A DNA stretch of 8,947 nt from Faecalimonas sp. (GCA_020024645.1 JAHHTN010000077.1:1-8947); one strand, 5' to 3'; counted from the first letter of the stretch, positions 1 to 7,550 are shown. The notes: generated from the letters alone by a model not told the origin. Translations and numbers: made by a program.

Positions 1-437
1 CTGGGAAGTTCACGAACCAGTCCGAATAAAATATTCGATTTCATAAATGCGATGTATATTATATCAAATTTCCAGCATAAAGGAAAGAGTAAAATTTTAT
101 TAGCGCAAATTTGACGAAAAAAGGATAAATGTGATAATTTCATAAGTTATATTTAAGTTGCAACGCAAAAATTTTAACGAGATGGAAGTATATGCTTCAT
201 AAGCAAGAGTATAACTCACGGTATGACATATAGACAGCTATATTTCATATCTAAAAATTAAACTTTATCAATATACTTCGATTAATGAAATTACACTACA
301 GATTAAGATTCATAACCGTTACTCTAACAATCAACCCATAAAAATTCTCACTGTTTAATATGTCTGATAAATCTACATATCCTTATTGATTTCCAGTAAA
401 AACTTTCGTTTTATCATGATATTTCGATACAAAGCTC
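1..437. other. AT-rich stretch without a convincing gene
   Basis: Seen: this stretch is AT-rich and stop-rich in most frames. Two frames are open to the left edge. A plus-strand frame runs from base 1 to a TGA at 112-114 (37 codons, ending KSKILLAQI). A minus-strand frame has a possible ATG at 143 and another at 44, and runs off the edge reading MKSNILFGLVRELP. Neither protein is recognised and neither start has a clear Shine-Dalgarno sequence. Either could be the end or beginning of a gene lying mostly outside the window. No tRNA-like fold, tandem repeat or strong hairpin was seen between 115 and 437. Confidence 0.5.
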
Positions 438-473
438 AAATAAGCCTGTCCAAATAAATGGACAGGCTTATTT
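438..473 (-). terminator. Probable intrinsic terminator of the peptide transporter operon
   Basis: A perfect 14-bp stem (arms 438-451 and 460-473, core GCCTGTCC/GGACAGGC) closes an 8-base loop. It lies 84 bases past the stop codon of the M14 peptidase gene. On the minus strand the second arm ends in CTTATTT and is followed by GAGCTTTG, so the U-tract is imperfect but present. Because the outer stem is A/T on both sides, the hairpin could also work on the plus strand. No other gene end nearby would need it, so it is assigned to the minus-strand operon. Confidence 0.7.
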
Positions 474-537
474 AGACAACATTGTAAAAAACAACGTTTT
501 TCTTAGTTTTTCGTTCCTTAAGCAAATTGTTCAACAT
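472..537 (-). CDS. Possible 21-residue basic peptide, last cistron of the operon
   Basis: This is a tentative small gene. An ATG at 537 opens a 21-codon frame reading MLNNLLKERKTKKNVVFYNVV. A Shine-Dalgarno-like AAGGAG (minus strand, 553-548) lies 10 bases upstream and follows directly on the stop codon of the M14 peptidase gene, a spacing typical of translational coupling. The TAA stop overlaps the first arm of the terminator hairpin by two bases. The peptide has a basic centre (KERKTKK) and a hydrophobic tail, with no cysteine and no signal sequence. No family is recognised. It could be a genuine short peptide, the remnant of a longer lost gene, or chance in A-rich DNA that happens to contain a purine run. 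Confidence 0.25.
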   Translation of the reverse strand: MLNNLLKERKTKKNVVFYNVV

Positions 538-556
538 TAGAATATAGCTCCTTCCT

Positions 557-1963
557 TTATTTAGTTGTAATGTTCATTTTATGAACATATTGACTAATTA
601 AAAGCCCGCATTCTAGTTGAATAGAAACCAGTTTACGAATAGGAACTACTTCATAATTAATCTCACTCTCCAGTTGATCCGTTAATTTTTTGTGGTGGAT
701 AATTGCAATATCTCTTGCTTTTTTCAAAGCCGTTTCTTTTTCTGAATTCACCTCTCCTGTACGTTGCATCTCCTCCAATTCATATTCATTCACACGAATA
801 AGCATTCCATAAGAAAGTGATTTATAAAAGCGTGACATTAAAATATTGTCAAATTCTTCCGCTATTGTTGCCATCTTTGCAAAGTCTGGATTCGTGTTCA
901 CCATATTGCGAGTTGCTTCACTATCGCTGGATTCTGTAAATGACTCTAAAGCAAGCTTAAATGGATTCATTGGTGAAAAATATTTCTTAGAGATATCCAT
1001 TGTTTCCAAAATATATTGATTGCTCTCATCATTTGCTTTAAGGTTTTCAAGAACGGCATCTCTCCTACTCATTGTGCCTTCCGAAAGATCCATAATGCGT
1101 TTATCAAAGAAATATGGAAGTTCTGTCAACAGTGTAAAACTGCCATAATGCTGACGAGCATAGCTCTCGCTACAAGTTCCCACATGAAAAGCGTTTGAAA
1201 GATCCGTTCCTTCCGGGGAATACTTCTCTATATAATCATATTCTTGTTCACTTCCAAGGCTTTGATAGATTGCAGGAGCAAACGGAATGCAGTAAGGGGT
1301 TTCTGGTTCACCAAGATTCAGTGGCACATTCATTTTTTTTGCAGCATCATACATGGAATTATACAGTTCTGGCAATTCTTTTGAGATATACCAATATACA
1401 CCACCAAATCCTGCATTATGTAAAGAATAGATAAATGCAGGTTTAATTTCATCAATCAAAGACATCATCGCCTTCGTTTCTGGGATAGAATTATGAAAGT
1501 GAAGCTGTTTATAATCTATTGGGAATGTCCAATCAACCTGACGAAATCCTGCCGGTCGGAAGAAATTTCGAGAATAATTATAGATTGTATAAGGTCCTTT
1601 AAGCCATTTTTCATTTAATTGAAGACCATCTGCATCCCATGCCTTTACAACATACCATGTGTAATCCAATTCCTCACGGAGCTCTTTATTTTTAGCTAAA
1701 TTTTCTGTAAAATATTCCAACATCATTGTGCCAATTGGTTCATTTGGATGAGGACATCCAAACATTAATGCGTTTTTGGAACCATTTCCAATTTTAAGGC
1801 AAAGTAATGGCCTTTTATCTTTTGTTCTTCCCATTTCAAAAAGGCTTACCACCTCAGGATATTTTTCTGCTAATGCTTTGGAGCTGGCATCTAGTTCCTC
1901 CAATGTCAAAAATTCTTTATAGTCTGGTATATTGTTTAGTAAATCAGTAAAAACCTGTTTCAT
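557..1963 (-). CDS. Cytosolic M14-family zinc carboxypeptidase-like metallopeptidase
   Basis: This is a 468-residue zinc peptidase of the M14 (carboxypeptidase A-like) family. Visible motifs are HPNE (H72, E75) for the first two zinc ligands, DADG at 110-113 in the place of the usual NPDG, SRNF at 131-134 matching the substrate-binding NRNF, SLHN with H182 as third ligand, and SFTLLTELP with E281 as the probable catalytic glutamate. The asparagine of the usual NR pair is serine here (S131). The catalytic part ends near residue 290. The remaining ~175 residues form a probably helical extension matching no domain I recognise. There is no signal peptide or membrane segment, so the enzyme should be cytoplasmic. 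An ATG at 1975 overlaps the GGAGG site, so the start is the ATG at 1963, five bases after it. As last main gene of a peptide-import operon it probably trims imported peptides. Murein-peptide cleavage, as by MpaA, is an alternative that the sequence cannot settle. Confidence 0.85.
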   Translation of the reverse strand: MKQVFTDLLNNIPDYKEFLTLEELDASSKALAEKYPEVVSLFEMGRTKDKRPLLCLKIGNGSKNALMFGCPHPNEPIGTMMLEYFTENLAKNKELREELDYTWYVVKAWDADGLQLNEKWLKGPYTIYNYSRNFFRPAGFRQVDWTFPIDYKQLHFHNSIPETKAMMSLIDEIKPAFIYSLHNAGFGGVYWYISKELPELYNSMYDAAKKMNVPLNLGEPETPYCIPFAPAIYQSLGSEQEYDYIEKYSPEGTDLSNAFHVGTCSESYARQHYGSFTLLTELPYFFDKRIMDLSEGTMSRRDAVLENLKANDESNQYILETMDISKKYFSPMNPFKLALESFTESSDSEATRNMVNTNPDFAKMATIAEEFDNILMSRFYKSLSYGMLIRVNEYELEEMQRTGEVNSEKETALKKARDIAIIHHKKLTDQLESEINYEVVPIRKLVSIQLECGLLISQYVHKMNITTK

Positions 1964-1968
1964 AATAA

Positions 1969-1973
1969 CCTCC
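1969..1973 (-). promoter_or_regulatory. Ribosome binding site of the M14 peptidase gene
   Basis: GGAGG lies five bases before the ATG at 1963. It decides the start, because the in-frame ATG at 1975-1973 overlaps this site and has no purine-rich site of its own. Confidence 0.8.
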
Positions 1974-2007
1974 ATTACATATTAATTATAAAAATTATGT
2001 CATAAAG

Positions 2008-2037
2008 TTGCAGGACACACTTTTATGTGTCCTGCAA
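2008..2037 (-). terminator. Intercistronic hairpin between binding-protein and peptidase genes
   Basis: A perfect 12-bp stem (arms 2008-2019 and 2026-2037, TTGCAGGACACA and its complement) closes a 6-base loop. It begins about 50 bases past the stop of the binding-protein gene. On the minus strand it is followed by CTTTATGACA and, about ten bases later, ATTTTTATAA, so there is no proper U-tract right after the stem. It is therefore more likely a leaky terminator or a barrier protecting the 3' end of the upstream mRNA than a full stop. Either way it should lower peptidase expression relative to the binding protein. Confidence 0.6.
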
Positions 2038-2087
2038 TCTCAAAGCTGGAGAAATTACTTTTTGCATCCGAAAGTGCGAAACTATTG

Positions 2088-3683
2088 TTATTTATAATAA
2101 GCATTATTCCAATCTGCCCAACCCCATTTTCCAGCTCCATCTTCTGGTACATTCATCAAATCAGCAGGATAAACTTTATATGCCGCATAACCAATTACAT
2201 TAATTACCGGCAGTTCATCAACAATAATTTTCTGTGCCTGTTTATAGAATTCAGCTCGTTTTTCTTTTTCTATGGTTGCTGCACCTTCTGCACAAAGCCT
2301 ATCAAACTCAGCATTGCTCCAGCTTGCATAGTTACTGCTAGAACCGGTTCCATATCTGGTGCTCAAAGCCGCCGGGTCAGGACCCATAAAACCACCTTGT
2401 GATTCCATCATAAAGTCTCCACCTGGACCAACTTTCTGAGACCATGCATTGTACTCAGACAAAATCATTTCAATACCAATACCTGCTTCTTTACAACTTG
2501 CAATGATAAGGTTTGCCATATCTTGCATTCCTTCAAATACATCCCATGTAATTCCTGTTATATAATAACCATTTGCATCTTTTGTATATCCTGCTTCTTC
2601 CAAAACTTTCTTTGCCTCTTCGATGTTCTGTTTTGGGTAAGTATCTGTAGTGTTTGCACACCAAGAAACCACAGATGGATATGCACTATATTCCGGAGTC
2701 ATAATATTTCCATAAACCTTTGCTGCTATTTCTTCACGGTTAATACAAAGAGAAATTGCTTTACGTACTGCCAAATCTTTTACCTTATCTGCTTTTAGAT
2801 TAAATATAATGCGATATGGAGATGGGTACTCATCTAAAATCATACGGAAATTTGGGTCATTTAAAAATTGATCTACATAAGCGCTTGGAACACCTTCCAT
2901 TCCATCCAATTCTCCGTTCATAAGTGCTTGCATCGCAGTAGCATCATCAGGGATAATACTGAAAATTAGCTTCTTGATCTTTGGTGCACCATCTACATAA
3001 TCTTCATTTGCAACCAATGTGATATTAGATCCCTGTGTATAGCTCTCAAATTTATATGGACCAGAACCGATTGGTTTATTTGAAGCCGGATTATCACCCC
3101 AGTCCTGACCATTATTGAAGATATGTTCTGGCATAATAAAAGTTGCATACCAGCCTAAACGTGCAATAAAGGACATATCTGCTGTATTCATATGAAAGAC
3201 AACTGTCAAATCATCTACAATTTCAATACTATCAACAATGTTCATACTAGTACTAAAGAAACATTCGGAATGTTCTTTGATATAATCAAAAGTATATTTA
3301 ACATCTTCTGCATTTAAAGCCTCTCCATCCCACCATTTGAGTCCATCTTTCAAATGCCATGTAATGGTCAAAGCATCTTCAGAAACATCCCAAGACTCTG
3401 CTGCATCTGGAATTGGCGCTTTTGTGGTATCCAGTTTTGTCAAACGATGGAACATATTCTGTGCCGCAGGATACAGGTTATCATCGCTTAAAAGAGATGG
3501 ATTAAAACTAAGGGGATCACCAGCAATACGATAAATTACAGTATTCTTTGTAGACTGGCTTGTTTGTGTTGATTGAGTTACATCTCCAGTATTTGTATTG
3601 CTGTTGGTATTGTTGCATCCTGTCAAAGTGGACAAAGCCATTGTGAATGTCAAAAGCAACGAAATTAATTTAACCTTTTTCAT
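2088..3683 (-). CDS. Peptide ABC transporter substrate-binding lipoprotein (SBP_bac_5 family)
   Basis: This 531-residue protein captures the substrate at the outer face of the membrane and delivers it to the permease. Residues 1-22 form a lipoprotein signal peptide (KK, a hydrophobic stretch, then lipobox LTGC with lipidated C23). An Asn/Thr/Ser-rich linker follows to about residue 47. The family 5 signature region lies around 96-137 (AESWDVSEDALTITWHLKDG, then WWDGEALNAEDVKYTFDYI). Length and the GSGPYKFESY segment fit the DppA/OppA class. The frame can be extended to a TTG at 3722, but that codon lies inside a hairpin. The ATG at 3683 has AGGAGG seven bases upstream and begins a normal signal peptide. 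The gene sits after the four membrane and ATPase genes, separated by 66 bases. The substrate is inferred to be a peptide from the neighbouring peptidase. Some members of this family bind oligosaccharides or nickel, so specificity is not proven. Confidence 0.93.
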   Translation of the reverse strand: MKKVKLISLLLTFTMALSTLTGCNNTNSNTNTGDVTQSTQTSQSTKNTVIYRIAGDPLSFNPSLLSDDNLYPAAQNMFHRLTKLDTTKAPIPDAAESWDVSEDALTITWHLKDGLKWWDGEALNAEDVKYTFDYIKEHSECFFSTSMNIVDSIEIVDDLTVVFHMNTADMSFIARLGWYATFIMPEHIFNNGQDWGDNPASNKPIGSGPYKFESYTQGSNITLVANEDYVDGAPKIKKLIFSIIPDDATAMQALMNGELDGMEGVPSAYVDQFLNDPNFRMILDEYPSPYRIIFNLKADKVKDLAVRKAISLCINREEIAAKVYGNIMTPEYSAYPSVVSWCANTTDTYPKQNIEEAKKVLEEAGYTKDANGYYITGITWDVFEGMQDMANLIIASCKEAGIGIEMILSEYNAWSQKVGPGGDFMMESQGGFMGPDPAALSTRYGTGSSSNYASWSNAEFDRLCAEGAATIEKEKRAEFYKQAQKIIVDELPVINVIGYAAYKVYPADLMNVPEDGAGKWGWADWNNAYYK

Positions 3684-3690
3684 ATCTCTT

Positions 3691-3696
3691 CCTCCT
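3691..3696 (-). promoter_or_regulatory. Ribosome binding site of the binding-protein gene
   Basis: A consensus AGGAGG lies seven bases before the ATG at 3683. It is the strongest Shine-Dalgarno in the operon, fitting the high yield needed for a binding protein. It also shows that the upstream TTG at 3722 is not the start. Confidence 0.85.
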
Positions 3697-3705
3697 AATT
3701 TATTT

Positions 3706-3727
3706 ATAGTTTGTTTATACAAACTAT
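3706..3727 (-). promoter_or_regulatory. Intercistronic hairpin just upstream of the binding-protein gene
   Basis: A perfect 9-bp inverted repeat (arms 3706-3714 and 3719-3727, ATAGTTTGT and ACAAACTAT) surrounds TTAT. It occupies the 66-base gap between the second ATPase gene and the binding-protein gene, ending 9 bases before the AGGAGG site. As RNA it has only two G-C pairs and no U-tract, so it is not a good terminator. It may protect the downstream mRNA 5' end after processing, or, as DNA, serve as a protein-binding site. Its minus strand contains TTTGTATA, also found in the divergent promoter region. Confidence 0.5.
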
Positions 3728-3749
3728 CATCACTAATTTTTAGGGAGTT

Positions 3750-4742
3750 CTACTTCAGATTTTTGCAGGCTGCATAATGTCCACCTCCAAATTGCATATA
3801 ATCTGGATAAGATTTAAAGCATTCTTCTGTCGCCATATAGCAACGTGGTGCAAAATAACATCCTGGCCCTGGATTTATTGGCGTTGGGGGTTCACCTTCG
3901 ATAGTAATTTCCTCATGCTTTTCAAATGGGTCAACTGAAGCACAGTTGGAAATTAAGACTTGTGTATAAGGATGTTGTGGGTTTTTAATTACCTCATCTG
4001 CTGCACCGTACTCAACAATACGTCCAAGATACATTACACCAATATTATCGGAAATGTATCGAGTCAACGCAATATCATGGCTGATAAAAACAACTGCTGC
4101 ATTATGGTTTCGTGCTAAGTCAATTAACATATTTATAATTTCTGCTCGAACAGAAACATCCAACATAGAAACAGGCTCATCTGCTATGATAAATCCAGGG
4201 TTAAGAAACATAGAACGAATAATGGAGATACGCTGAAGCTGTCCGCCAGAAAGTTCATGTGGGTATCGACTCATGATATCCTCAGCTGGACAAAGACCTC
4301 CTGCCTCTAATGCTTTTTTGATAATTAACAATCGTTCCTCTTGATTTTTACCAATATTATGGTGTTGGAGAGGTCTCAACATAATTTTCTGAATGGTATC
4401 TCGTGGAGTAAATGTATCAAATGGATTCTGAAAAATAATTTGAACTTGACGACGGAATTCTTTGGGATTCTTTTTTAACATTTCTTTTGTTGAAACACCA
4501 TTAATCAGTACATCTCCACTAGTTGGATCCTCTAAACGAACCAAAACACGTCCCAATGTAGATTTACCACACCCAGATTCCCCAATAATGCCAAGAATCT
4601 CTCCACGATTTATGGATAAGTTTATACCGTCCACGGCTTTCACATATTTTTTCTCTTCGCCGTGCTTGTGAAAGATTTTTCCATCTTTGTGAGGATAAAA
4701 TTTTTGTATCCCCTGAATTTCGATAAAGGAATTATTTTTCAT
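3750..4742 (-). CDS. dppF: Peptide ABC transporter ATP-binding subunit, DppF/OppF type
   Basis: This 330-residue protein is one of two ATPases powering the importer from the cytoplasmic face. Motifs in order: Walker A GESGCGKST (54-62), Q-loop Q105 in IIFQNP, signature LSGGQ (164-168), Walker B FIIADEP (184-190), D-loop SMLD, and switch histidine H222. The C-terminal oligopeptide-transporter domain has cysteines C295, C301, C308 and C326 in the arrangement CYFAPRC-x6-C...C, which in Dpp/Opp relatives holds an iron-sulfur cluster. A GTG at 4751 in the same frame lies within the AAGGTG ribosome binding site. The ATG at 4742, six bases after that site, is preferred. The gene overlaps the end of the preceding ATPase gene by 11 bases, indicating translational coupling. 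The canonical LSGGQ and the segment before the ABC domain mark it as the F-type subunit. The symbol names the subunit type and does not prove dipeptide specificity. Confidence 0.93.
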   Translation of the reverse strand: MKNNSFIEIQGIQKFYPHKDGKIFHKHGEEKKYVKAVDGINLSINRGEILGIIGESGCGKSTLGRVLVRLEDPTSGDVLINGVSTKEMLKKNPKEFRRQVQIIFQNPFDTFTPRDTIQKIMLRPLQHHNIGKNQEERLLIIKKALEAGGLCPAEDIMSRYPHELSGGQLQRISIIRSMFLNPGFIIADEPVSMLDVSVRAEIINMLIDLARNHNAAVVFISHDIALTRYISDNIGVMYLGRIVEYGAADEVIKNPQHPYTQVLISNCASVDPFEKHEEITIEGEPPTPINPGPGCYFAPRCYMATEECFKSYPDYMQFGGGHYAACKNLK

Positions 4743-5706
4743 TTTTTTCACCTTCGCATAACCAACAAGCTACTGCACTTGTATCACTGATTTTTATCAT
4801 TGGAGGTCTTTGTTTGCGACATCGCTCTGTTGCATAAGAACATCGAGGAGCAAAAACGCATCCTTTACATTCTTTTGACAGATCTGGCAAAAATCCCGGA
4901 ATCGATGTCAAGGTTTTCTTCTCTCCCTTTAGTGATGGAAATGAAGCTTGAAGACCTTTTGTGTATGGATGGTGTGGATGGGTTAGAACCTCTTTAACAA
5001 GACCAAACTCCATCAACTCCCCTGCATACATTACAGCAACCTTATTGCAGGTTGTTGCAACAACAGACATATCATGTGTAATCATCATACGGGTTGTTGA
5101 CAGCGTTTTTTCCATTTCTACAATCTCACTAAGAATCTGACCTTGAGTTACTACATCTAATGCGGTGGTTGCTTCATCAAAAATCAAAAGTTGAGGAGAG
5201 TGCAACAAACTGATTGCTATTGCAACACGCTGAAGCATACCACCGCTCATTTCATGTGGATACAGATGATACGCACGATCTGGTAGATTAACTAATTTTA
5301 GAAGTTCCAGTGCCTTTTCTTTTATTTCTGCTGAGGTTGCCTGAGGACAGTGTACTCTATAAATATCTTCAATCTGTTCTGAGATACGATGAACTGCACT
5401 TAGAGAATTCATTGCCTTTTGAAATACAACTGCAATCTTTGTCCAACGAAGCTCATTCATTTCTTCGTTACTGATTGTGAGAAGATTTTTTCCTTCAAAC
5501 ATTGCCTCTCCGCTAATCTCTGTTCCTTTTGGATGAAGACGAAGAAGAGCCATTGCCATTGTACTTTTTCCACTACCGGATTCCCCAACGATTCCTAAAG
5601 AATCACCTTTATCAATTGAGAAGCTAACATCACGTACCGCCATCACGCGACGATCATTGTTTATATATGTAACATTTAAATTGTTTACAGTTAAAATATG
5701 ATCCAT
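4732..5706 (-). CDS. dppD: Peptide ABC transporter ATP-binding subunit, DppD/OppD type
   Basis: This 324-residue protein is the second ATPase of the importer and should form a heterodimer with the DppF-type subunit. Motifs: Walker A GESGSGKST (41-49), Q-loop Q96 in VVFQKAMNSL, a degenerate signature MSGGM (153-157), Walker B LLIFDEA (173-179) followed by TTALDV, and switch histidine H211. A methionine at the end of the signature is usual for D-type subunits (FSGGM), so it is not a defect. The C-terminal domain carries CVFAPRC (C283, C289), C296 and C314, the probable [4Fe-4S] ligands. C280 and C317 are two further cysteines beside this set. The ATG at 5706 follows the preceding stop by three bases, and its ribosome binding site (GGGGGT) lies inside the last codons of the permease gene, so the two are coupled. 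Confidence 0.93.
   Translation of the reverse strand: MDHILTVNNLNVTYINNDRRVMAVRDVSFSIDKGDSLGIVGESGSGKSTMAMALLRLHPKGTEISGEAMFEGKNLLTISNEEMNELRWTKIAVVFQKAMNSLSAVHRISEQIEDIYRVHCPQATSAEIKEKALELLKLVNLPDRAYHLYPHEMSGGMLQRVAIAISLLHSPQLLIFDEATTALDVVTQGQILSEIVEMEKTLSTTRMMITHDMSVVATTCNKVAVMYAGELMEFGLVKEVLTHPHHPYTKGLQASFPSLKGEKKTLTSIPGFLPDLSKECKGCVFAPRCSYATERCRKQRPPMIKISDTSAVACWLCEGEKNEK
4749..4754 (-). promoter_or_regulatory. Ribosome binding site of the DppF-type gene
   Basis: AAGGTG lies six bases before the ATG at 4742, inside the end of the DppD-type gene. The in-frame GTG (4751-4749) is part of this site, which rules it out as the start. Confidence 0.7.
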
Positions 5707-5709
5707 ATC

Positions 5710-6558
5710 TTACTTACCCCCTTTTCTATATTTAGGGTTGAGTACATGGTTCAGTCCGTCACCCAGCATGTAGAAAACAATTACGGTTAGAATAATTGCA
5801 ACACCTGAAAAGGTTGAAATCCACCAAGATGTTGTTATATACTGTTTTCCTTGATAGATCATCTGCCCCCAAGAAATAATATTCGGATCTCCTAAGCCAA
5901 GAAATGAAAGAGATGCTTCTGTTAAAATTGCGCCTGCCATTCCACGGGTTGTATTGGCTACAACAGGGAAAATACCATTAGGTAATATATATTTAAAAAG
6001 AACCTGCATCTTTGTTTCCCCTAATGCAATTGCACTCTTTACAAAAGTACGTTCTCTTAAAGACAGTGCCTGTGCACGCATTAGCTTTGCATTGCTTGAC
6101 CACGTTGTAAGACCTATCACAATCATAACATTTATAATATCACTGCCAAAAAGGGAAACTATCAGCATAATCAGAAAAAATGTTGGTATCATTAAAAACG
6201 TATTAATAATCTCAGACACAACAACATCAATTTTTCCTCCAAAATATCCCCCAATTCCACCAATTAAAACGCCTAAAATACCAGAGATCATAGATGCAGT
6301 AATTGCAACCAAAAGCGAAGTACGCACCCCATAAACCAACATACTAAAAACATCTTGTCCCATATGGTTTGTTCCTAATAAATGCCCATTTTCACCTGGT
6401 GCTGCCAGACTGTCTGGACCATATAAATAAGGATCATGGGTAACAATCATAGGACCAATTGCAACAACCAGCAGCAAAAGTACAAGACCTATCACACCAA
6501 AACGCAGTTGCCGATCATTTTTAACTGCATATAAACATTTATGCCATAACTTACTCAT
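5710..6558 (-). CDS. dppC: Peptide ABC transporter permease, DppC/OppC type
   Basis: This 282-residue inner-membrane protein is one half of the transport channel. It has an N-terminal membrane helix (about 20-40), a short extracytoplasmic segment, and then the transport domain with about five more hydrophobic segments (about 80-100, 115-135, 140-152, 197-213 and 248-266). Family marks are LGTNHMGQDVFSMLVYGVRT (61-80), the EAA loop ALGETKMQVLFKYILPNG (178-195) that docks on the ATPases, EASLSFLGLG (214-223), and GDGLNHVLNPKYR near the C-terminus. The ATG at 6558 has a GAGGAG site eight bases upstream. The gap to the previous gene is 15 bases. Length and motifs are normal for the family. Confidence 0.94.
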   Translation of the reverse strand: MSKLWHKCLYAVKNDRQLRFGVIGLVLLLLVVAIGPMIVTHDPYLYGPDSLAAPGENGHLLGTNHMGQDVFSMLVYGVRTSLLVAITASMISGILGVLIGGIGGYFGGKIDVVVSEIINTFLMIPTFFLIMLIVSLFGSDIINVMIVIGLTTWSSNAKLMRAQALSLRERTFVKSAIALGETKMQVLFKYILPNGIFPVVANTTRGMAGAILTEASLSFLGLGDPNIISWGQMIYQGKQYITTSWWISTFSGVAIILTVIVFYMLGDGLNHVLNPKYRKGGK

Positions 6559-6573
6559 TTTAAATTCTCCTCT

Positions 6574-7539
6574 CTATTCGTAGCGGATACGAGGATCAAG
6601 GAACGCATATAAAATATCAGTGATAATCATAACAACAACGACCGATATATTCATCACTAGATAAATTCCCATCAGCGTTGGGTAATCTCGTTGAGTAATT
6701 GCAGTGAGTGTCAATCGTCCAATTCCAGGCCACGAAAATACAATTTCAATCAATGAAACACCTGTAAGAAGAAATGCCACAGAAATACCAAGCATTGTAA
6801 CTGTAGGGAGAATGGCATTGCGGAAAATATACTTGTTGAATATCTTACGTTCGCTCATACCAGTTGCTCGAAGTGTTGTGATAAAATCTTCGCTTGTAAC
6901 CTGTAAAATAGAAGATTTTGTTATACGGAAATATCCCGGCATACTAACAAGAACCAAAGTGGCACATGGCAGAACTAGGTGTTTGAGAACATCCAATACA
7001 TAACTCAGACCTGTATACCCAGCACGAACATCGTACATTCCTTGTGATGGAAGAAGATCTAGATTCGTTGCAAATACAATGATCAGCATTAATCCCAACC
7101 AAAATGATGGCATTGCATCCGTTGCATAAGAGGCAGTTGAAAGGATTGAATCAATAAATGATCCATCATGTCGGGCACAAAAAATTCCAAGCAGTGTACC
7201 AAGAATAAAAGCAACCAGTAAAGAAGTCAATCCAAGCAGCAATGTTGCTGCAACACGTTCTCCAATCATTTCACTGACAGAGCGGTTATAGGTAATAGAT
7301 GTTCCCAAGTCACCTTTGAAAGCATTTTTCAAGTAATTGAAATACTGCTCATGCAAAGGACGATCCAATCCCCACTTCGCTTCTAGGGCAGCACGAAGAG
7401 CAGGGTCATCCGTTTCTTTTCCCATTAACGATCTAATTGGATCTCCTGGTGCACTTTTTACAAGAAGAAAGTTCATCGTAAATACAATCAAAACCGTCAA
7501 GATACCGCTAAAGACTCGCCTCAATACGAATTTTTTCAT
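6574..7539 (-). CDS. dppB: Peptide ABC transporter permease, DppB/OppB type
   Basis: This 321-residue inner-membrane protein is the partner channel subunit and the first gene of the operon. It has an N-terminal helix (about 10-28), then an extracytoplasmic region with the family segment GDLGTSITYNRSV (76-88). The transport domain has about five more helices and contains the EAA loop TLRATGMSERKIFNKYIFRN (222-241), followed by NAILPTV. The C-terminus has ITDILYAFLDPRIRYE, as usual for the B-type subunit. A GTG at 7551 in the same frame shares its first base with the AAGGAG site and cannot be used. The ATG at 7539 lies 11 bases after that site and gives the typical start MKKFVLRR. Transcription must begin in the divergent intergenic region upstream. 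Confidence 0.93.
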   Translation of the reverse strand: MKKFVLRRVFSGILTVLIVFTMNFLLVKSAPGDPIRSLMGKETDDPALRAALEAKWGLDRPLHEQYFNYLKNAFKGDLGTSITYNRSVSEMIGERVAATLLLGLTSLLVAFILGTLLGIFCARHDGSFIDSILSTASYATDAMPSFWLGLMLIIVFATNLDLLPSQGMYDVRAGYTGLSYVLDVLKHLVLPCATLVLVSMPGYFRITKSSILQVTSEDFITTLRATGMSERKIFNKYIFRNAILPTVTMLGISVAFLLTGVSLIEIVFSWPGIGRLTLTAITQRDYPTLMGIYLVMNISVVVVMIITDILYAFLDPRIRYE

Positions 7540-7550
7540 CCTTTTCTTCA

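Noticed and set aside
1969..2007. Promoter for the peptidase gene with TATAAT at 1990-1985 on the minus strand
   Set aside because: No acceptable -35 is found at 16-18 bases, and the start site would fall only about 15 bases before the ATG, leaving no room for a normal leader.
2025..2402. Plus-strand open frame of 125 codons opposite the binding-protein gene
   Set aside because: It lies antisense to a clearly coding gene, begins inside the hairpin at 2008-2037, has no ribosome binding site of note and reads as low-complexity Ile/Ser/Cys/Phe-rich sequence.
5954..6334. Plus-strand open frame of 126 codons opposite the DppC-type permease gene
   Set aside because: It is antisense to a well-supported membrane protein gene. 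Its Ile/Thr/Lys/Pro-rich composition is what the reverse complement of hydrophobic codons produces.
2088..7539. Nickel (Nik-type) importer as the identity of the transporter
   Set aside because: The subunits are shared between families, but the co-transcribed M14 peptidase favours peptides, and no nickel-related gene is present. Specificity remains unproven.
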